A DNA stretch of 42,112 nucleotides from a virus, in the IMG/VR virus record IMGVR_UViG_3300049783_000569, positions 1-42,112 of that record. One strand, 5' to 3'. The position numbers were made by a program, and so were the translations under genes. Every line of letters begins with the position of its first letter. Position 1 is the first letter of the stretch. Below, one piece after another: positions 8,577 through 16,889 of this stretch. The notes beneath the pieces are model-generated. The model was not told the origin of the DNA, did no database searches, and saw nothing but the letters and a program-made list of their open reading frames with translations.

Positions 8577-9299
8577 ATGCCAGGCAACGGAAGACCCCCT
8601 TGGAACCCAGCGAACCGAGACAACATCTTGTCGGACACAAAGCCACTGGTTGACCCCTCTGACCTTGACACTGACTTGGTGGATGTGCGTACTGGGAAGG
8701 AGCCCCGCGCGTGGACACCAAAAACATCGCGCAGCAATCTTTTTGGGCGCGATGACCTTCAAATGTCTGAAGACACCCCGCTGTACTTCCACAATGGACA
8801 GTGGCGGAAACGCTGGTTTAATGGTGACTACAGTGATGTGGACCAACCGATGCAAAACAGGGCAGAAGCCCTATTCAGAGGGCAGAACAACGGAGTGGGC
8901 ACCTCGGAGTACCTAACACGGCGCGACAGGTCTATGGAGGACGCCCAGGGGGATGAAACCCACACGGATGAGCGCCAGCGTGCAGTAGACACCGCATGGG
9001 AGATGCATGGCCTTGAGCCTGACTTTGGGTCCGCCCCAGATTACAGCCCGCAGGACAAGACCCCATATGTGGTGCTGACAGCAGAGATGGACCCGGCACC
9101 CCCCGGGCAGAAGCCACATCCCAACACACCATTCATCCACCCTGATAAGGTGTCGCCTGGCACCCAACGGAGGGATGCCTACCGACACGAGGGGGCCCCC
9201 GCGGGCCTCGGCACTCGTGCAGCATCAGCTGGGTTTGAAGCCGTTGACGCAGCACGAGATGAAGAGATTGAACGGGCCCGCGCCGCACGGCGCGAATAG
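8577..9299 (+). CDS. Unknown virion-region protein
   Basis: A 240-residue hydrophilic protein with few hydrophobic blocks, many Asp/Arg/Pro residues and an alanine/arginine-rich helical C-terminus (DEEIERARAARRE). A good Shine-Dalgarno (AGGAG) lies nine bases before the ATG. It sits between portal and scaffold genes, where head accessory proteins usually lie. No family is recognised. The low-complexity, probably disordered composition argues against an enzyme. Confidence 0.6.
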   Translation: MPGNGRPPWNPANRDNILSDTKPLVDPSDLDTDLVDVRTGKEPRAWTPKTSRSNLFGRDDLQMSEDTPLYFHNGQWRKRWFNGDYSDVDQPMQNRAEALFRGQNNGVGTSEYLTRRDRSMEDAQGDETHTDERQRAVDTAWEMHGLEPDFGSAPDYSPQDKTPYVVLTAEMDPAPPGQKPHPNTPFIHPDKVSPGTQRRDAYRHEGAPAGLGTRAASAGFEAVDAARDEEIERARAARRE

Positions 9300-9301
9300 C
9301 G

Positions 9302-9685
9302 ATGCCCCTGTACGACGTGCATTGCCCCGCCTGCGGGCTTGAAGAAGATGATGTCTGCGTAAGTCTTGCTGACTGGAAGCCAGAGGGCATTCCATGTTCA
9401 GCCTGCACGGGCATGGCCAAGCGCAAGCTCTACCCCATCGCCTCCCCAGGGCCCTGCGATGACAAGCCTCTCGTGGTTGAGCAGATTGGCCGCACATTCA
9501 CTTCGCAGAAGCAAGTGGACGCCTACGAGAAGGCATCAGGAAATTGTTTGGTGGCACCAAATGACACATCCTTTACACGCAACCATGACATGGCGCATGA
9601 AAAAGCAGATGCTAAGGCCAGAAAGGCCGGACACAGCGACTTCCGTGCACGCCAGAAGACGATGAAGAAAACGGTTAAAGCGTAG
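9302..9685 (+). CDS. FmdB-like zinc-ribbon protein
   Basis: A 127-residue protein opening with MPLYDVHCPACG, the start expected of the FmdB/CxxC zinc-ribbon family, with the second knuckle CSAC about 22 residues later. The rest is helical and lysine-rich (HEKADAKARKAGHSDFRARQ). Phages often carry such a gene between portal and capsid genes; its role is not established. The ATG lies three bases after the previous stop, without a strong Shine-Dalgarno. The zinc ribbon is seen; any regulatory role is only a possibility. Confidence 0.65.
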   Translation: MPLYDVHCPACGLEEDDVCVSLADWKPEGIPCSACTGMAKRKLYPIASPGPCDDKPLVVEQIGRTFTSQKQVDAYEKASGNCLVAPNDTSFTRNHDMAHEKADAKARKAGHSDFRARQKTMKKTVKA

Positions 9686-9692
9686 ACAAATC

Positions 9693-9716
9693 TTGACGTG
9701 AACAAATCCGTATAGT
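9693..9716 (+). promoter_or_regulatory. Possible weak promoter upstream of the scaffold/capsid genes
   Basis: The short AT-richer gap 9686-9741 holds TTGACG (9693-9698) and TATAGT (9711-9716), both close to sigma-70 boxes. Their spacing is 12 bases rather than about 17, which weakens the case. A hairpin with arms GAACTC (9719-9724) and GAGTTC (9733-9738) follows and overlaps the next gene's Shine-Dalgarno. A local start for abundant capsid transcripts is plausible but unproven. Confidence 0.25.
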
Positions 9717-9741
9717 ACGAACTCTGTACCCGGAGTTCATC

Positions 9742-10014
9742 TTGACCAAGACACCTGCAGCAGCCCTCGAAGAACTCGGTGCCCCAGATGGTGCCGCAGC
9801 CGTCAAGGAACTTGAGTCCATGGGCTTCAAGATTGAGTCTACAGGTGCGCCTGCAGCCGAGTCTGACGAGCTCCCCGGCTTGGATGACATGCCGGATGAC
9901 ATGCCGGATGACATGCCTGCTGACATGCCTGCTGACGACGCGCCCATGGACTTTGATGCCATGCGGACCAAGGCTGTTGACAAGGCTGGCGAGAAGTACG
10001 GGTTGAGCGAGTAA
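9742..10014 (+). CDS. Small acidic repeat protein
   Basis: A 90-residue, strongly acidic protein starting at a TTG eight bases after a GGAG Shine-Dalgarno; no better ATG exists in frame. The middle carries an in-frame tetrapeptide repeat (DDMP, DDMP, DDMP, ADMP) encoded by a 12-base tandem repeat. The N-terminus (LEELGAPDGAAAVKELESMGF) and C-terminus (MRTKAVDKAGEKYGL) look helical. Its stop overlaps the scaffold start (TAATG). A scaffold or head-assembly partner is plausible by position. Confidence 0.55.
   Translation: MTKTPAAALEELGAPDGAAAVKELESMGFKIESTGAPAAESDELPGLDDMPDDMPDDMPADMPADDAPMDFDAMRTKAVDKAGEKYGLSE
9883..9930 (+). repeat. 12-base tandem repeat coding for DDMP units
   Basis: Four consecutive 12-base units, GATGACATGCCG twice, then GATGACATGCCT and GCTGACATGCCT. 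They keep frame inside the small acidic gene and add four residues each, so copy-number change would lengthen or shorten the linker without a frameshift. Confidence 0.85.
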
Positions 10015-10910
10015 TGGCAGTGCCAGCCGCCACTGAACTAGGTGTGCCGGCAGCTTCGCTGCCCCCGGGGCCCACTGCATCCGTGCCAGAAGTTGTCATC
10101 GACACTCCTGTTGTCGAGACACCTGTAGACCCTGCGTCTACAGAAGTATTGGACGAGGCACAAGTCGAGACACCTGTAGCAACCCCTCCGTTCGATTGGA
10201 CGGCATGGGACGGTGCTGCTGAATCGTTGTCTGAAGAACAGCAAGGAGCCCATGCGTTCTGGAATGCCAAGCTCTCTGACACGAACGACGCGCTTGAAGA
10301 CACCAAGCGGCTCCTGCAACTGTTCAGCGCCGACGAAGGAGTCTCACCAGAAGACCTCCAAAAGCTGCAGGAAACCGTCACTACGGTTGAAAAAGCACTT
10401 GCTGCCGCTAAGACGGAAGCTGATGCCATGCGCGCGGAAGCTGCCAAGAATGCCACAGAGCGCGACGAGTACAAGACACAGTTTGACACCGAAGTAGAAG
10501 CGGACGCCACCGCGTACCGTGAACACATCGCTGTCGAGTACAAAGATGTCTTGGACCATCCCAAGGCCCGCGTGGCTATTTCAGCACGCCTGGACCATGA
10601 TTGGGACTTCGAGGTTGCCGCGAAGTCGGCACGTCGCGGCGCAGAGTTCCTGAAGACCGTCGATGCACAGTGGAAGAAGCTGGTCAACACCCACTCCATC
10701 GACAAGTACACTGCTTCCAAGCTGGCCTATGACCATGCAGAAGCTACACTGGGGGCCACTGTCCCAGCCGTAAACACCTCAACGTCACTTGTGGCTGGTG
10801 CTGAATCGGCGGTCCCGTCAGGGCGCCCACGTCAGCGTGAGACCACTGCTGACATGAGCCATGACGAACGCCTGCTGCGTATAGCCGGCAAGCATCTTTC
10901 AAAGCGATAA
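10014..10910 (+). CDS. Probable capsid scaffolding protein
   Basis: A 298-residue acidic protein just before the major capsid gene. It begins with a proline/valine/threonine-rich disordered part, followed by a long coiled-coil stretch (residues about 75-175, including LQETVTTVEKALAAAKTEA), and ends basic (RLLRIAGKHLSKR). That layout matches scaffolds, which guide capsid assembly and contact the coat protein through a basic C-terminal helix-turn-helix. A segment in the acidic part recurs with variation (ETPV near residues 35 and 52). The start overlaps the previous stop. Scaffold is inferred from position and architecture, not from a recognised family. Confidence 0.7.
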   Translation: MAVPAATELGVPAASLPPGPTASVPEVVIDTPVVETPVDPASTEVLDEAQVETPVATPPFDWTAWDGAAESLSEEQQGAHAFWNAKLSDTNDALEDTKRLLQLFSADEGVSPEDLQKLQETVTTVEKALAAAKTEADAMRAEAAKNATERDEYKTQFDTEVEADATAYREHIAVEYKDVLDHPKARVAISARLDHDWDFEVAAKSARRGAEFLKTVDAQWKKLVNTHSIDKYTASKLAYDHAEATLGATVPAVNTSTSLVAGAESAVPSGRPRQRETTADMSHDERLLRIAGKHLSKR

Positions 10911-10919
10911 GGAGCCACC

Positions 10920-11987
10920 ATGGCCATCAGCCCAGACGTATTCGCCTCTGTCCTCCAAGAGTTGACCCCCGGCTACAGTGAGATGTTCACCAAGTGGCAT
11001 CCTCTCATGGAGAATGTGGTTCTTCGCGGCAACGTGCCGAACAGCCAAGGCCAAGGACCATACCGTGAGTTCGCGGTTGTCACTGGCGGTCCTGGCCGCG
11101 TGACACAAATCAACTCGGGCTCCGAGCTCGTTCGTGGCGGACGCCGGCAGAATGCCATCAAGGGCAACGCCTACGCACCCCGTCAAATCTACGTCTTCGA
11201 TGTACCCAAGAAGGACCTTGCTGACGCCAATGGCAAGCAAGACTTGGTGCAACTCATCAAGCGTTACCCGGAGACCGCCCTGTCGGACTTCCACGAGCGC
11301 ATCAGCAATCAGGTCGCATCGGGCAATGGTGAAGATGTCAGTGGGTTTATGACCCTGAACGGCAACGCCACCTACTCCCCTGATGGCACCAGCCGCGCTG
11401 GCGTCTTCAAGCCAGAGGCCACCGGTCTCCAGACCGGCACTGTCTTCGGTCTCGACAAGGCCGCGGTAGATGGCTGGAACCACCAGTACGCCAACATCAC
11501 GGGCTTTGGCTCTGATGGCCGGCGCCAGTTGCGCAAGGCGTACTACGCCGCTTCCCGTCAAGGCTCGAAGACGGATGGCCTGGTAGACCTCCTCCTGGCC
11601 GATGAAGGCACCTACCTGAACTACCTCGATGACCTCGATGACCAAGTTCGCGTGGTCAATGGCAAGGTCAGCGGTGACAGTGCCCCCAATGACGTTCGCC
11701 AAGGCATCGCCTTTATGAACGCCATGATGTACCTCGAGGACTCCATTCAGTTGGACCAGTTCGCCGACAACGCCGCCAATGGCGTCTGCTACATGCTTCA
11801 CACTGCCAGCTGGCAGAAGTGGACCAAGGGTGGCGCGGGCCCAGAGACCAAGGGTGACTTCGTTGTCGAAGGTCCAATTGACCTCCCTGACGGCGATATG
11901 GTGCGCTACCGCATCATCCTCAACATGAACTTCTACTGTGACCACTTGCGCCGCAACGCTCTAGTGACCGGTGGAGCCACAGCTTAA
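10920..11987 (+). CDS. Major capsid protein
   Basis: A 355-residue coat protein, probably of the HK97 fold. Evidence is the position after the scaffold, a strong Shine-Dalgarno (AAGGAG) before the ATG, and segments typical of podovirus coat proteins: an N-terminal FASVLQELTPGYSEMFTKWHPLMENV region, a REFAVVTGGPGRV strand, and a C-terminal region ending in IILNMNFYCDHLRR. There is no sign of an N-terminal delta domain or protease-cleaved leader, in line with the separate scaffold gene. It forms the icosahedral shell together with the decoration-like protein downstream. Confidence 0.82.
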   Translation: MAISPDVFASVLQELTPGYSEMFTKWHPLMENVVLRGNVPNSQGQGPYREFAVVTGGPGRVTQINSGSELVRGGRRQNAIKGNAYAPRQIYVFDVPKKDLADANGKQDLVQLIKRYPETALSDFHERISNQVASGNGEDVSGFMTLNGNATYSPDGTSRAGVFKPEATGLQTGTVFGLDKAAVDGWNHQYANITGFGSDGRRQLRKAYYAASRQGSKTDGLVDLLLADEGTYLNYLDDLDDQVRVVNGKVSGDSAPNDVRQGIAFMNAMMYLEDSIQLDQFADNAANGVCYMLHTASWQKWTKGGAGPETKGDFVVEGPIDLPDGDMVRYRIILNMNFYCDHLRRNALVTGGATA

Positions 11988-12005
11988 TCCAGTCATAGGC
12001 TGGAT
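11987..12005 (+). promoter_or_regulatory. Small intergenic hairpin between capsid and decoration genes
   Basis: ATCCAG (11987-11992) pairs with CTGGAT (12000-12005) around a 7-base loop, immediately before the GGAG Shine-Dalgarno of the next gene. No T-run follows. It could stabilise an mRNA end or tune translation; the evidence is structural only. Confidence 0.4.
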
Positions 12006-12017
12006 ACGGAGTTTCCA

Positions 12018-12545
12018 ATGAGTCAGACAATGTTCGGCATCGACGTTACCGATGTCACCACTACTGCGCAGGCACCACTTGGCGCGTGCCTGGTTGCACC
12101 ATCGACATCTGCTGGCGCTGACCAAGACACGGGCGAACACGTCTGGGTCTACGTCAAGAATGAAGAGGCTTCGACCGCTTGGGTCGTGGGCCAGGTCGTG
12201 GCGCGCAAGGCTGCAACCGGCACCTACGGCGGCATCATTGCCCCTGTGAGTACACCGTCGAATCGAATCCTCGGAGTTGCCCAGCACGCCATTGCTGCGG
12301 GCTCCTATGGCTTCATCCTCCGCACCGGCAAGGGCTCTGTCCTTGCAGGTTCAGAGACGATTGAAGTGGACAAAGGCGTCTACGTCTCAAAGGCAGTCGC
12401 AGGCGCCGGCCAGGACCCAGTGACCCCCCTGGTGGACGCCAACACTGCCATCACTGAAGTCCACCTGGCCGGGCCTTTCGCCACCGGACTCGCCGACGCA
12501 GCAAGCACCGCCCTGGGCCTGTGCTTCCTTGACTGCCGCGGGTAG
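12018..12545 (+). CDS. Probable capsid decoration (cement) protein
   Basis: A 175-residue protein rich in Gly/Ala/Val/Thr with a beta-strand pattern (VVGQVVARKAATGTYGGII, then RILGVAQHAIAAGSYGFIL, then IEVDKGVYVS). This is the profile of small beta-rich cement proteins encoded directly downstream of coat proteins. A GGAG Shine-Dalgarno precedes the ATG. A terminator follows the gene, so it shares the abundant capsid transcript. It would bind the outer capsid and stabilise it. The call rests on profile and position. Confidence 0.6.
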   Translation: MSQTMFGIDVTDVTTTAQAPLGACLVAPSTSAGADQDTGEHVWVYVKNEEASTAWVVGQVVARKAATGTYGGIIAPVSTPSNRILGVAQHAIAAGSYGFILRTGKGSVLAGSETIEVDKGVYVSKAVAGAGQDPVTPLVDANTAITEVHLAGPFATGLADAASTALGLCFLDCRG

Positions 12546-12562
12546 TCTGTCGCGGTGAGCTC

Positions 12563-12604
12563 AAGCCCTCGTCGGTCCTTTGGCCCACGGGGGCTTTGCT
12601 TTAG
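12563..12604 (+). terminator. Rho-independent terminator between head and tail genes
   Basis: A 9-pair stem, AAGCCCTCG (12563-12571) with CGGGGGCTT (12588-12596) and one G-U pair, encloses a 16-base loop with a further small stem, followed by TGCTTTA. It lies in the 84-base gap after the decoration gene. Read-through would allow reduced expression of the tail genes relative to capsid genes. The T-run is short, so termination may be partial. Confidence 0.6.
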
Positions 12605-12629
12605 GTTACTATCTGACACAGGGTGACTC

Positions 12630-14183
12630 ATGGCGACATTGAAAGCAATCAGACAGGCAGTGTTCGACCAGTTGGACTGGTCCCCGAGCTCGTCTGCAGA
12701 GGCCAAGCGGAAGGTCAACGGTGCCATCCAGCGGGCCCTGAACCGACTCGTGCTGGACGCCCCCTTTGCCTTCTTCCAGGCAGAGCACACGCTGGTTACC
12801 CAAGCTGGGTTTGACAGTGGCAACACCACGTTCAGTGGCACTGCATCGGCCACGAACACTGGGGCCTTGGCCGATGGTGTCACACCCTACGCGGGCACGA
12901 CGTTCACCTCGCACACCGCTGCGGACAACCATGTTGTCATCCGCGACATGCAGATTGACTCCACCACACGGGCCAATGCGTGGCCTGTGGATGGGACCAT
13001 GGACGGGCGCACCCTGGAGATAGAGGTGGCTACCGGGGATTGGCGCATCTACAAAGTCAGCGCCGTATTTGACCTGCCCACCAGCACCTTCGCAGAGAAC
13101 ACAGCGGGGCATATCCACCAGGCCATTGTGCTCGACCAGCCTGTCCCCACGGGCACCAGCTTCGCCTACAGGTTGTACGAGAACACGCTGTACCTGCCAA
13201 GAGATGTGGTTGAGGTCAAGTCGGCACGCATCGTCAACGACCTGCGCCAATGGCCTCTGACCATTCTGACACAAGAGACTGCGGAGAACATGGGGGTCAC
13301 AGATGGCCCCCGCTTTGGCGTGGGCGGGATGCCCAACTCTGTTTTCTGGCGTGCAAACTTTGACATGGATTCACCCAAGCGGGCTGTGGCCGGTTTTGTT
13401 GGGGGCTTCACCTGGGATGGGGACACGCCAGCCGGCTCATTCAGGTACAAAATCACCTACGCCTGGGGCGCACGGCCCTCCACTGGGATGGAAACTTCAG
13501 ACTTTGCCGAACCACTTTGGGAGTCTGAAGCCTCACCTGAAAGCGAGTTGTTCACGGTGACTCGGGGTGCCCAATGCCCAGAACTTCTCCTACCCAACAT
13601 AGACTTCTTCCTGGGCCACGCCAGAAGCACCGCGGCACTGTTGAGGGACTACGGTGGCAGTGGTGTGTACATCCGCGTCTACCGGAAGCGTGTGACACTA
13701 GCCGACGCATCAGCACCGCTGGGGGGCACCGAGCAAGAGTTTGATGATGCCTACTACCTCTTGGGGCAACGCGAATCTGCAGCGGTATTCCTAGACACGG
13801 GCAAACTGCAGGACCAAAGCGCCCGACTGGTGGACTCTGGCAGCTACCGCGGGCTGGCGCTCTACCCTACACCCGATGAACGCTTTGTCATCAAACTCCG
13901 TACAGCAAGGCAGCCCGATGTGCTGGTCGATGACCAAGATGCGCCTGCTGTCTACGATGAAGCCGTTGAAATCTTGGTCACAGCCACACTGATGCGGATG
14001 TACGAACAAGATGGCAACTGGAATGCTGTGGACCGGAAGAAGATGGATTACGAGGCAGAGTTGCAACTGCTGCGCCGCAGAATCGGTGGGCGCCAATTCT
14101 CGGGGCAACCGACCCGGATAAAACCGGCTAGGGTGAGCAGGCGCCGCCGTCTCACTGGGCGCAACCAACTAGAGAGAGAATAG
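12630..14183 (+). CDS. Probable head-tail adaptor / tail-tube protein
   Basis: A 517-residue virion protein. The N-terminus (LKAIRQAVFDQLDWSP, then KRKVNGAIQRALNRL) and the C-terminal region (YDEAVEILVTATLMRMYEQDGNWNAVDRKK) look like the helical ends of podovirus adaptor proteins that bind the portal ring. Between them lie long beta-rich parts, including an Fn3- or Ig-like strand set around FRYKITYAWG. At 517 residues it is longer than a bare adaptor, consistent with inserted beta domains. It is the first gene after the terminator and precedes the nozzle candidate. The C-terminus is very basic. Adaptor is an inference from shape and order. Confidence 0.55.
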   Translation: MATLKAIRQAVFDQLDWSPSSSAEAKRKVNGAIQRALNRLVLDAPFAFFQAEHTLVTQAGFDSGNTTFSGTASATNTGALADGVTPYAGTTFTSHTAADNHVVIRDMQIDSTTRANAWPVDGTMDGRTLEIEVATGDWRIYKVSAVFDLPTSTFAENTAGHIHQAIVLDQPVPTGTSFAYRLYENTLYLPRDVVEVKSARIVNDLRQWPLTILTQETAENMGVTDGPRFGVGGMPNSVFWRANFDMDSPKRAVAGFVGGFTWDGDTPAGSFRYKITYAWGARPSTGMETSDFAEPLWESEASPESELFTVTRGAQCPELLLPNIDFFLGHARSTAALLRDYGGSGVYIRVYRKRVTLADASAPLGGTEQEFDDAYYLLGQRESAAVFLDTGKLQDQSARLVDSGSYRGLALYPTPDERFVIKLRTARQPDVLVDDQDAPAVYDEAVEILVTATLMRMYEQDGNWNAVDRKKMDYEAELQLLRRRIGGRQFSGQPTRIKPARVSRRRRLTGRNQLERE

Positions 14184-14187
14184 TAAC

Positions 14188-14529
14188 ATGGCAGACAAGC
14201 AACCCCGTATCCTACTCGTTACGGGCACTATCATCACACGCAAGACCCCATCAGGGGAAGAGTGGGCCACCATCGGTCCCGTGGAGCGCAAGAACGGACA
14301 CCTGTTCTGCACCCTGCAACGCCAGGGCTACCCAGATGAACAGGTGGGCGAGAAGGACCTGGCTGAAGCCACCTGGGAAATCTGTGTGCAGGAGCGGCAC
14401 GCGCGGGACGCCTACCCGGGCATCCCAGACCTCAACGGTGCTGCCCCGGATATCTGTGTCAGGGTGGAAGACAACGAGTTGCCCACACCCAGCGGCAACC
14501 CCAGCGACGACCCCATCGAGGACCTGTAA
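14188..14529 (+). CDS. Unknown small protein between adaptor and nozzle genes
   Basis: A 113-residue protein. The first half looks like a small beta fold (RILLVTGTIITRKTPSGEEWATIGPV), the second half is acidic and ends in a disordered tail (SGNPSDDPIEDL). A purine-rich stretch (GAGAGAGAA) precedes the ATG. It is tightly spaced with the genes on both sides, so it is probably a virion or assembly component. No family is recognised. Confidence 0.55.
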   Translation: MADKQPRILLVTGTIITRKTPSGEEWATIGPVERKNGHLFCTLQRQGYPDEQVGEKDLAEATWEICVQERHARDAYPGIPDLNGAAPDICVRVEDNELPTPSGNPSDDPIEDL

Positions 14530-14531
14530 GC

Positions 14532-16889
14532 ATGGCGGACCCGCGCCATCGTGACAAAGCGGGTCCGCTTGTGCTCCGCGTTGAGAGTGACAAGTTCTTG
14601 GTGCCCTCGGATGTAGCCGGGCGCATCGAGAACATGGTCGTGACTGCTGAAGGCACCATGCGCAGCACCCCGGGCTTCTGCCCCTGGTTGCCCGACTATG
14701 TCAGTTGGCCAGGGGCCCCGGGCAACTCCAGTACGCCCAGGACAACCAAGCCCACGATTTACGGAGACTACTCCCACGGTATCTGCCACGCACGCATCAA
14801 CTCCCGTGACATTCTCCTACTGCAGACCAATGACCAGCTGTGGGTGTTCCGGGGGGCCTCCCGCGACTGGGAGGCATTGGTGGTCCCCTCGGGCGCCACA
14901 GCAATCCAGTTGAACCAGACGCTACTCTACGGGGACGATGTGGCCTGGGCCACCCAGTTTGAAGTCATGCCCAACGGCATCGTCATCATTCCCTACCGTG
15001 GTCGGGCTCTGTTCTACGACGGCGTCTGCATTGCACCTCTAGGCTACTCCAGGGCTCCAGCGCCCCCTGAAGGCTCCGGGCCCGCCACTCCATCCGATGG
15101 GGGGCACCCAAGCGTGGCCCAGGCTGTGAGTGCCAGGACGCACCCGAACACTGTGGGCTACGCGCATGACCGCAACCCGAATGAGCCCTGGCGCAGTGAC
15201 AACCCACGCACTTGGAGCCTCGGCCAGCCAGAAGAGAGCTTTCAGACTTCCATGCACCCCAGCTTCGGCTTTGGGCGCGTGGGGACCATGTCAAAGGAGC
15301 ATGTCTCCATGGAGTTTGAGACTATCGGAGCTACCCGAGACTACACTCGATACGGGAGCTCTGCGGGCTATTTGGAAGCTGGGCAGTACAGGGCAGCAAC
15401 ACAGTGGGTAGACCGCTGGGGCAACCTGTCCCCCCTCTCCGGGCCCTCTGCTGATGTGAGCTTCCTGCGTCAGACCGCGCACCCCCACAAGGTGGCGCGC
15501 ACAGCGAATACAACAGAGGACCCGTATCCAACGGAGTACCTGCTGAAGCACTTGCTCTGGACTGGCATCGACCCTGGGCCTACTCGCACTTTAGGTCGTA
15601 TCTTGTACCGCACCAAGGACCTGCAGAATGCGGGGACGGACAAGTTTTACGAGGTCCCCGCAGACGCGATGACCACCACCACGGGCTTCGCAACACTCAA
15701 TGACAACAGCAACACCATCTGGCCCGACAACACACCGGATGCTTGGCTGCTGCGTGAGGCCCAGGATGTCATCTCCTTCCCCTCTGATGCTGCGTTCGCC
15801 CGCAAGGCATTCGGTCGGTTGTTCATCCTGACACACCAGGGGCAACTCCGGGCTTCCATGCCAGGTCGCTGGGGCACATTCCTGCGTGATGATGTGTGGT
15901 ACCCAGACCTCGAGGGCCAAGAGATTCGCGGCATGTGGGCCCACGCCTCCGGGCTGCTCGTCTTCTCCGAGACTTCTACCTTCTTGCTGGCCCCATCAGA
16001 CTCATCCGGTGAGTTCGTGCTGCGGCGCATCCATACGTCGTTGGGCTGCGTTGCGCCGAACAGCTGTGCCACACTCCAAGACGGTCGTGCTGTTTGGCTG
16101 GCCCGTGATGGCTTCGTGGCCTGGGACGGAGAGATGCTGGTTGTCATCTCCGATGACAAGGCGACGACACTTCGTGGCATCAACAAAGCACGCCGGGTCC
16201 AATCTGTAGCTGTCGTGGACCCCACCTCTGGTGAGTACCGTTGCTTCTTGCCCCTGGACGGCGCCGATTCAAACACACTTGCTCTCGTGTACAGTTCAGG
16301 CGATGGCTGGCGCACATACCGGGTCGGTGTGTACCCCACTGACATCTGCGTCACCCAAGACCATAGGCAATACCTGCTGGCCGTGGGTAACACAGTATTG
16401 GGTGACAATGGTGTGTGGCTGCTCGACCATGCTGTCACAGGCTGGGACATCATTGAGCCACAAGCTATCTTCGAGACAGCTTGGATAGAAGCCCGGGCAT
16501 CGCGCACTCGGAAGTCTGCCCGGTCTATATCCTTCTGGCTCCGTGAGACATCGAGTCAGAATGCCAAAATCACTGTGTTCCGGGACTGGAAGCTGACCAA
16601 TGGCGAGGTCTATTCCGGTCAGCCCGAGCTTGAGCCCTTTGCCCTCATCCCCCCTGACGACATTCCGTCCATGTGGGGTGTGACGGCATGGGATGCTGAA
16701 GGCGCAGTGTGGGAGCGCAGACGCCCCTTCTGGCGTCGGTACGACATTGACGTAGCCTCCTGTGAGGTCTACCGTGTACGCATCGAGGCCTCCCCCGCAA
16801 CCAGCAGCAGCCCCCGGGGGCTAGAGGTGATTGGATTGACTGTTGAAGACAACCCCAAGGGTGACAGCGGTTTGAGGACCCCAAGATGA
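14532..16889 (+). CDS. Probable tail nozzle (beta-propeller-like) protein
   Basis: A 785-residue, beta-rich protein. The C-terminal half contains a repeated strand pattern typical of podovirus tail-nozzle proteins, notably GCVAPNSCATLQDGRAVWLA followed by RDGFVAWDG and a run with SDDK. Other blade-like strands include ARKAFGRLFILTHQG and GLLVFSETSTFLL. In this family the protein forms the distal ring of a short tail, like T7 gp12. A disordered proline/serine-rich loop lies around residues 178-215. The ATG lies two bases after the previous stop, and the end overlaps the next start (ATGA). The nozzle call is based on strand pattern and gene order. Confidence 0.65.
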   Translation: MADPRHRDKAGPLVLRVESDKFLVPSDVAGRIENMVVTAEGTMRSTPGFCPWLPDYVSWPGAPGNSSTPRTTKPTIYGDYSHGICHARINSRDILLLQTNDQLWVFRGASRDWEALVVPSGATAIQLNQTLLYGDDVAWATQFEVMPNGIVIIPYRGRALFYDGVCIAPLGYSRAPAPPEGSGPATPSDGGHPSVAQAVSARTHPNTVGYAHDRNPNEPWRSDNPRTWSLGQPEESFQTSMHPSFGFGRVGTMSKEHVSMEFETIGATRDYTRYGSSAGYLEAGQYRAATQWVDRWGNLSPLSGPSADVSFLRQTAHPHKVARTANTTEDPYPTEYLLKHLLWTGIDPGPTRTLGRILYRTKDLQNAGTDKFYEVPADAMTTTTGFATLNDNSNTIWPDNTPDAWLLREAQDVISFPSDAAFARKAFGRLFILTHQGQLRASMPGRWGTFLRDDVWYPDLEGQEIRGMWAHASGLLVFSETSTFLLAPSDSSGEFVLRRIHTSLGCVAPNSCATLQDGRAVWLARDGFVAWDGEMLVVISDDKATTLRGINKARRVQSVAVVDPTSGEYRCFLPLDGADSNTLALVYSSGDGWRTYRVGVYPTDICVTQDHRQYLLAVGNTVLGDNGVWLLDHAVTGWDIIEPQAIFETAWIEARASRTRKSARSISFWLRETSSQNAKITVFRDWKLTNGEVYSGQPELEPFALIPPDDIPSMWGVTAWDAEGAVWERRRPFWRRYDIDVASCEVYRVRIEASPATSSSPRGLEVIGLTVEDNPKGDSGLRTPR

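Noticed and set aside
9839-10720. 293-codon minus-strand frame opposite the scaffold gene
   Set aside because: Serine/alanine-rich low-complexity translation typical of the reverse of an Ala/Glu-rich coding region; the + frame has proper overlaps with its neighbours.
10899-11945. Long open frame on the minus strand opposite the major capsid gene
   Set aside because: High-GC shadow: valine/glycine/aspartate-rich translation with no Shine-Dalgarno, fully opposite a well-supported gene.
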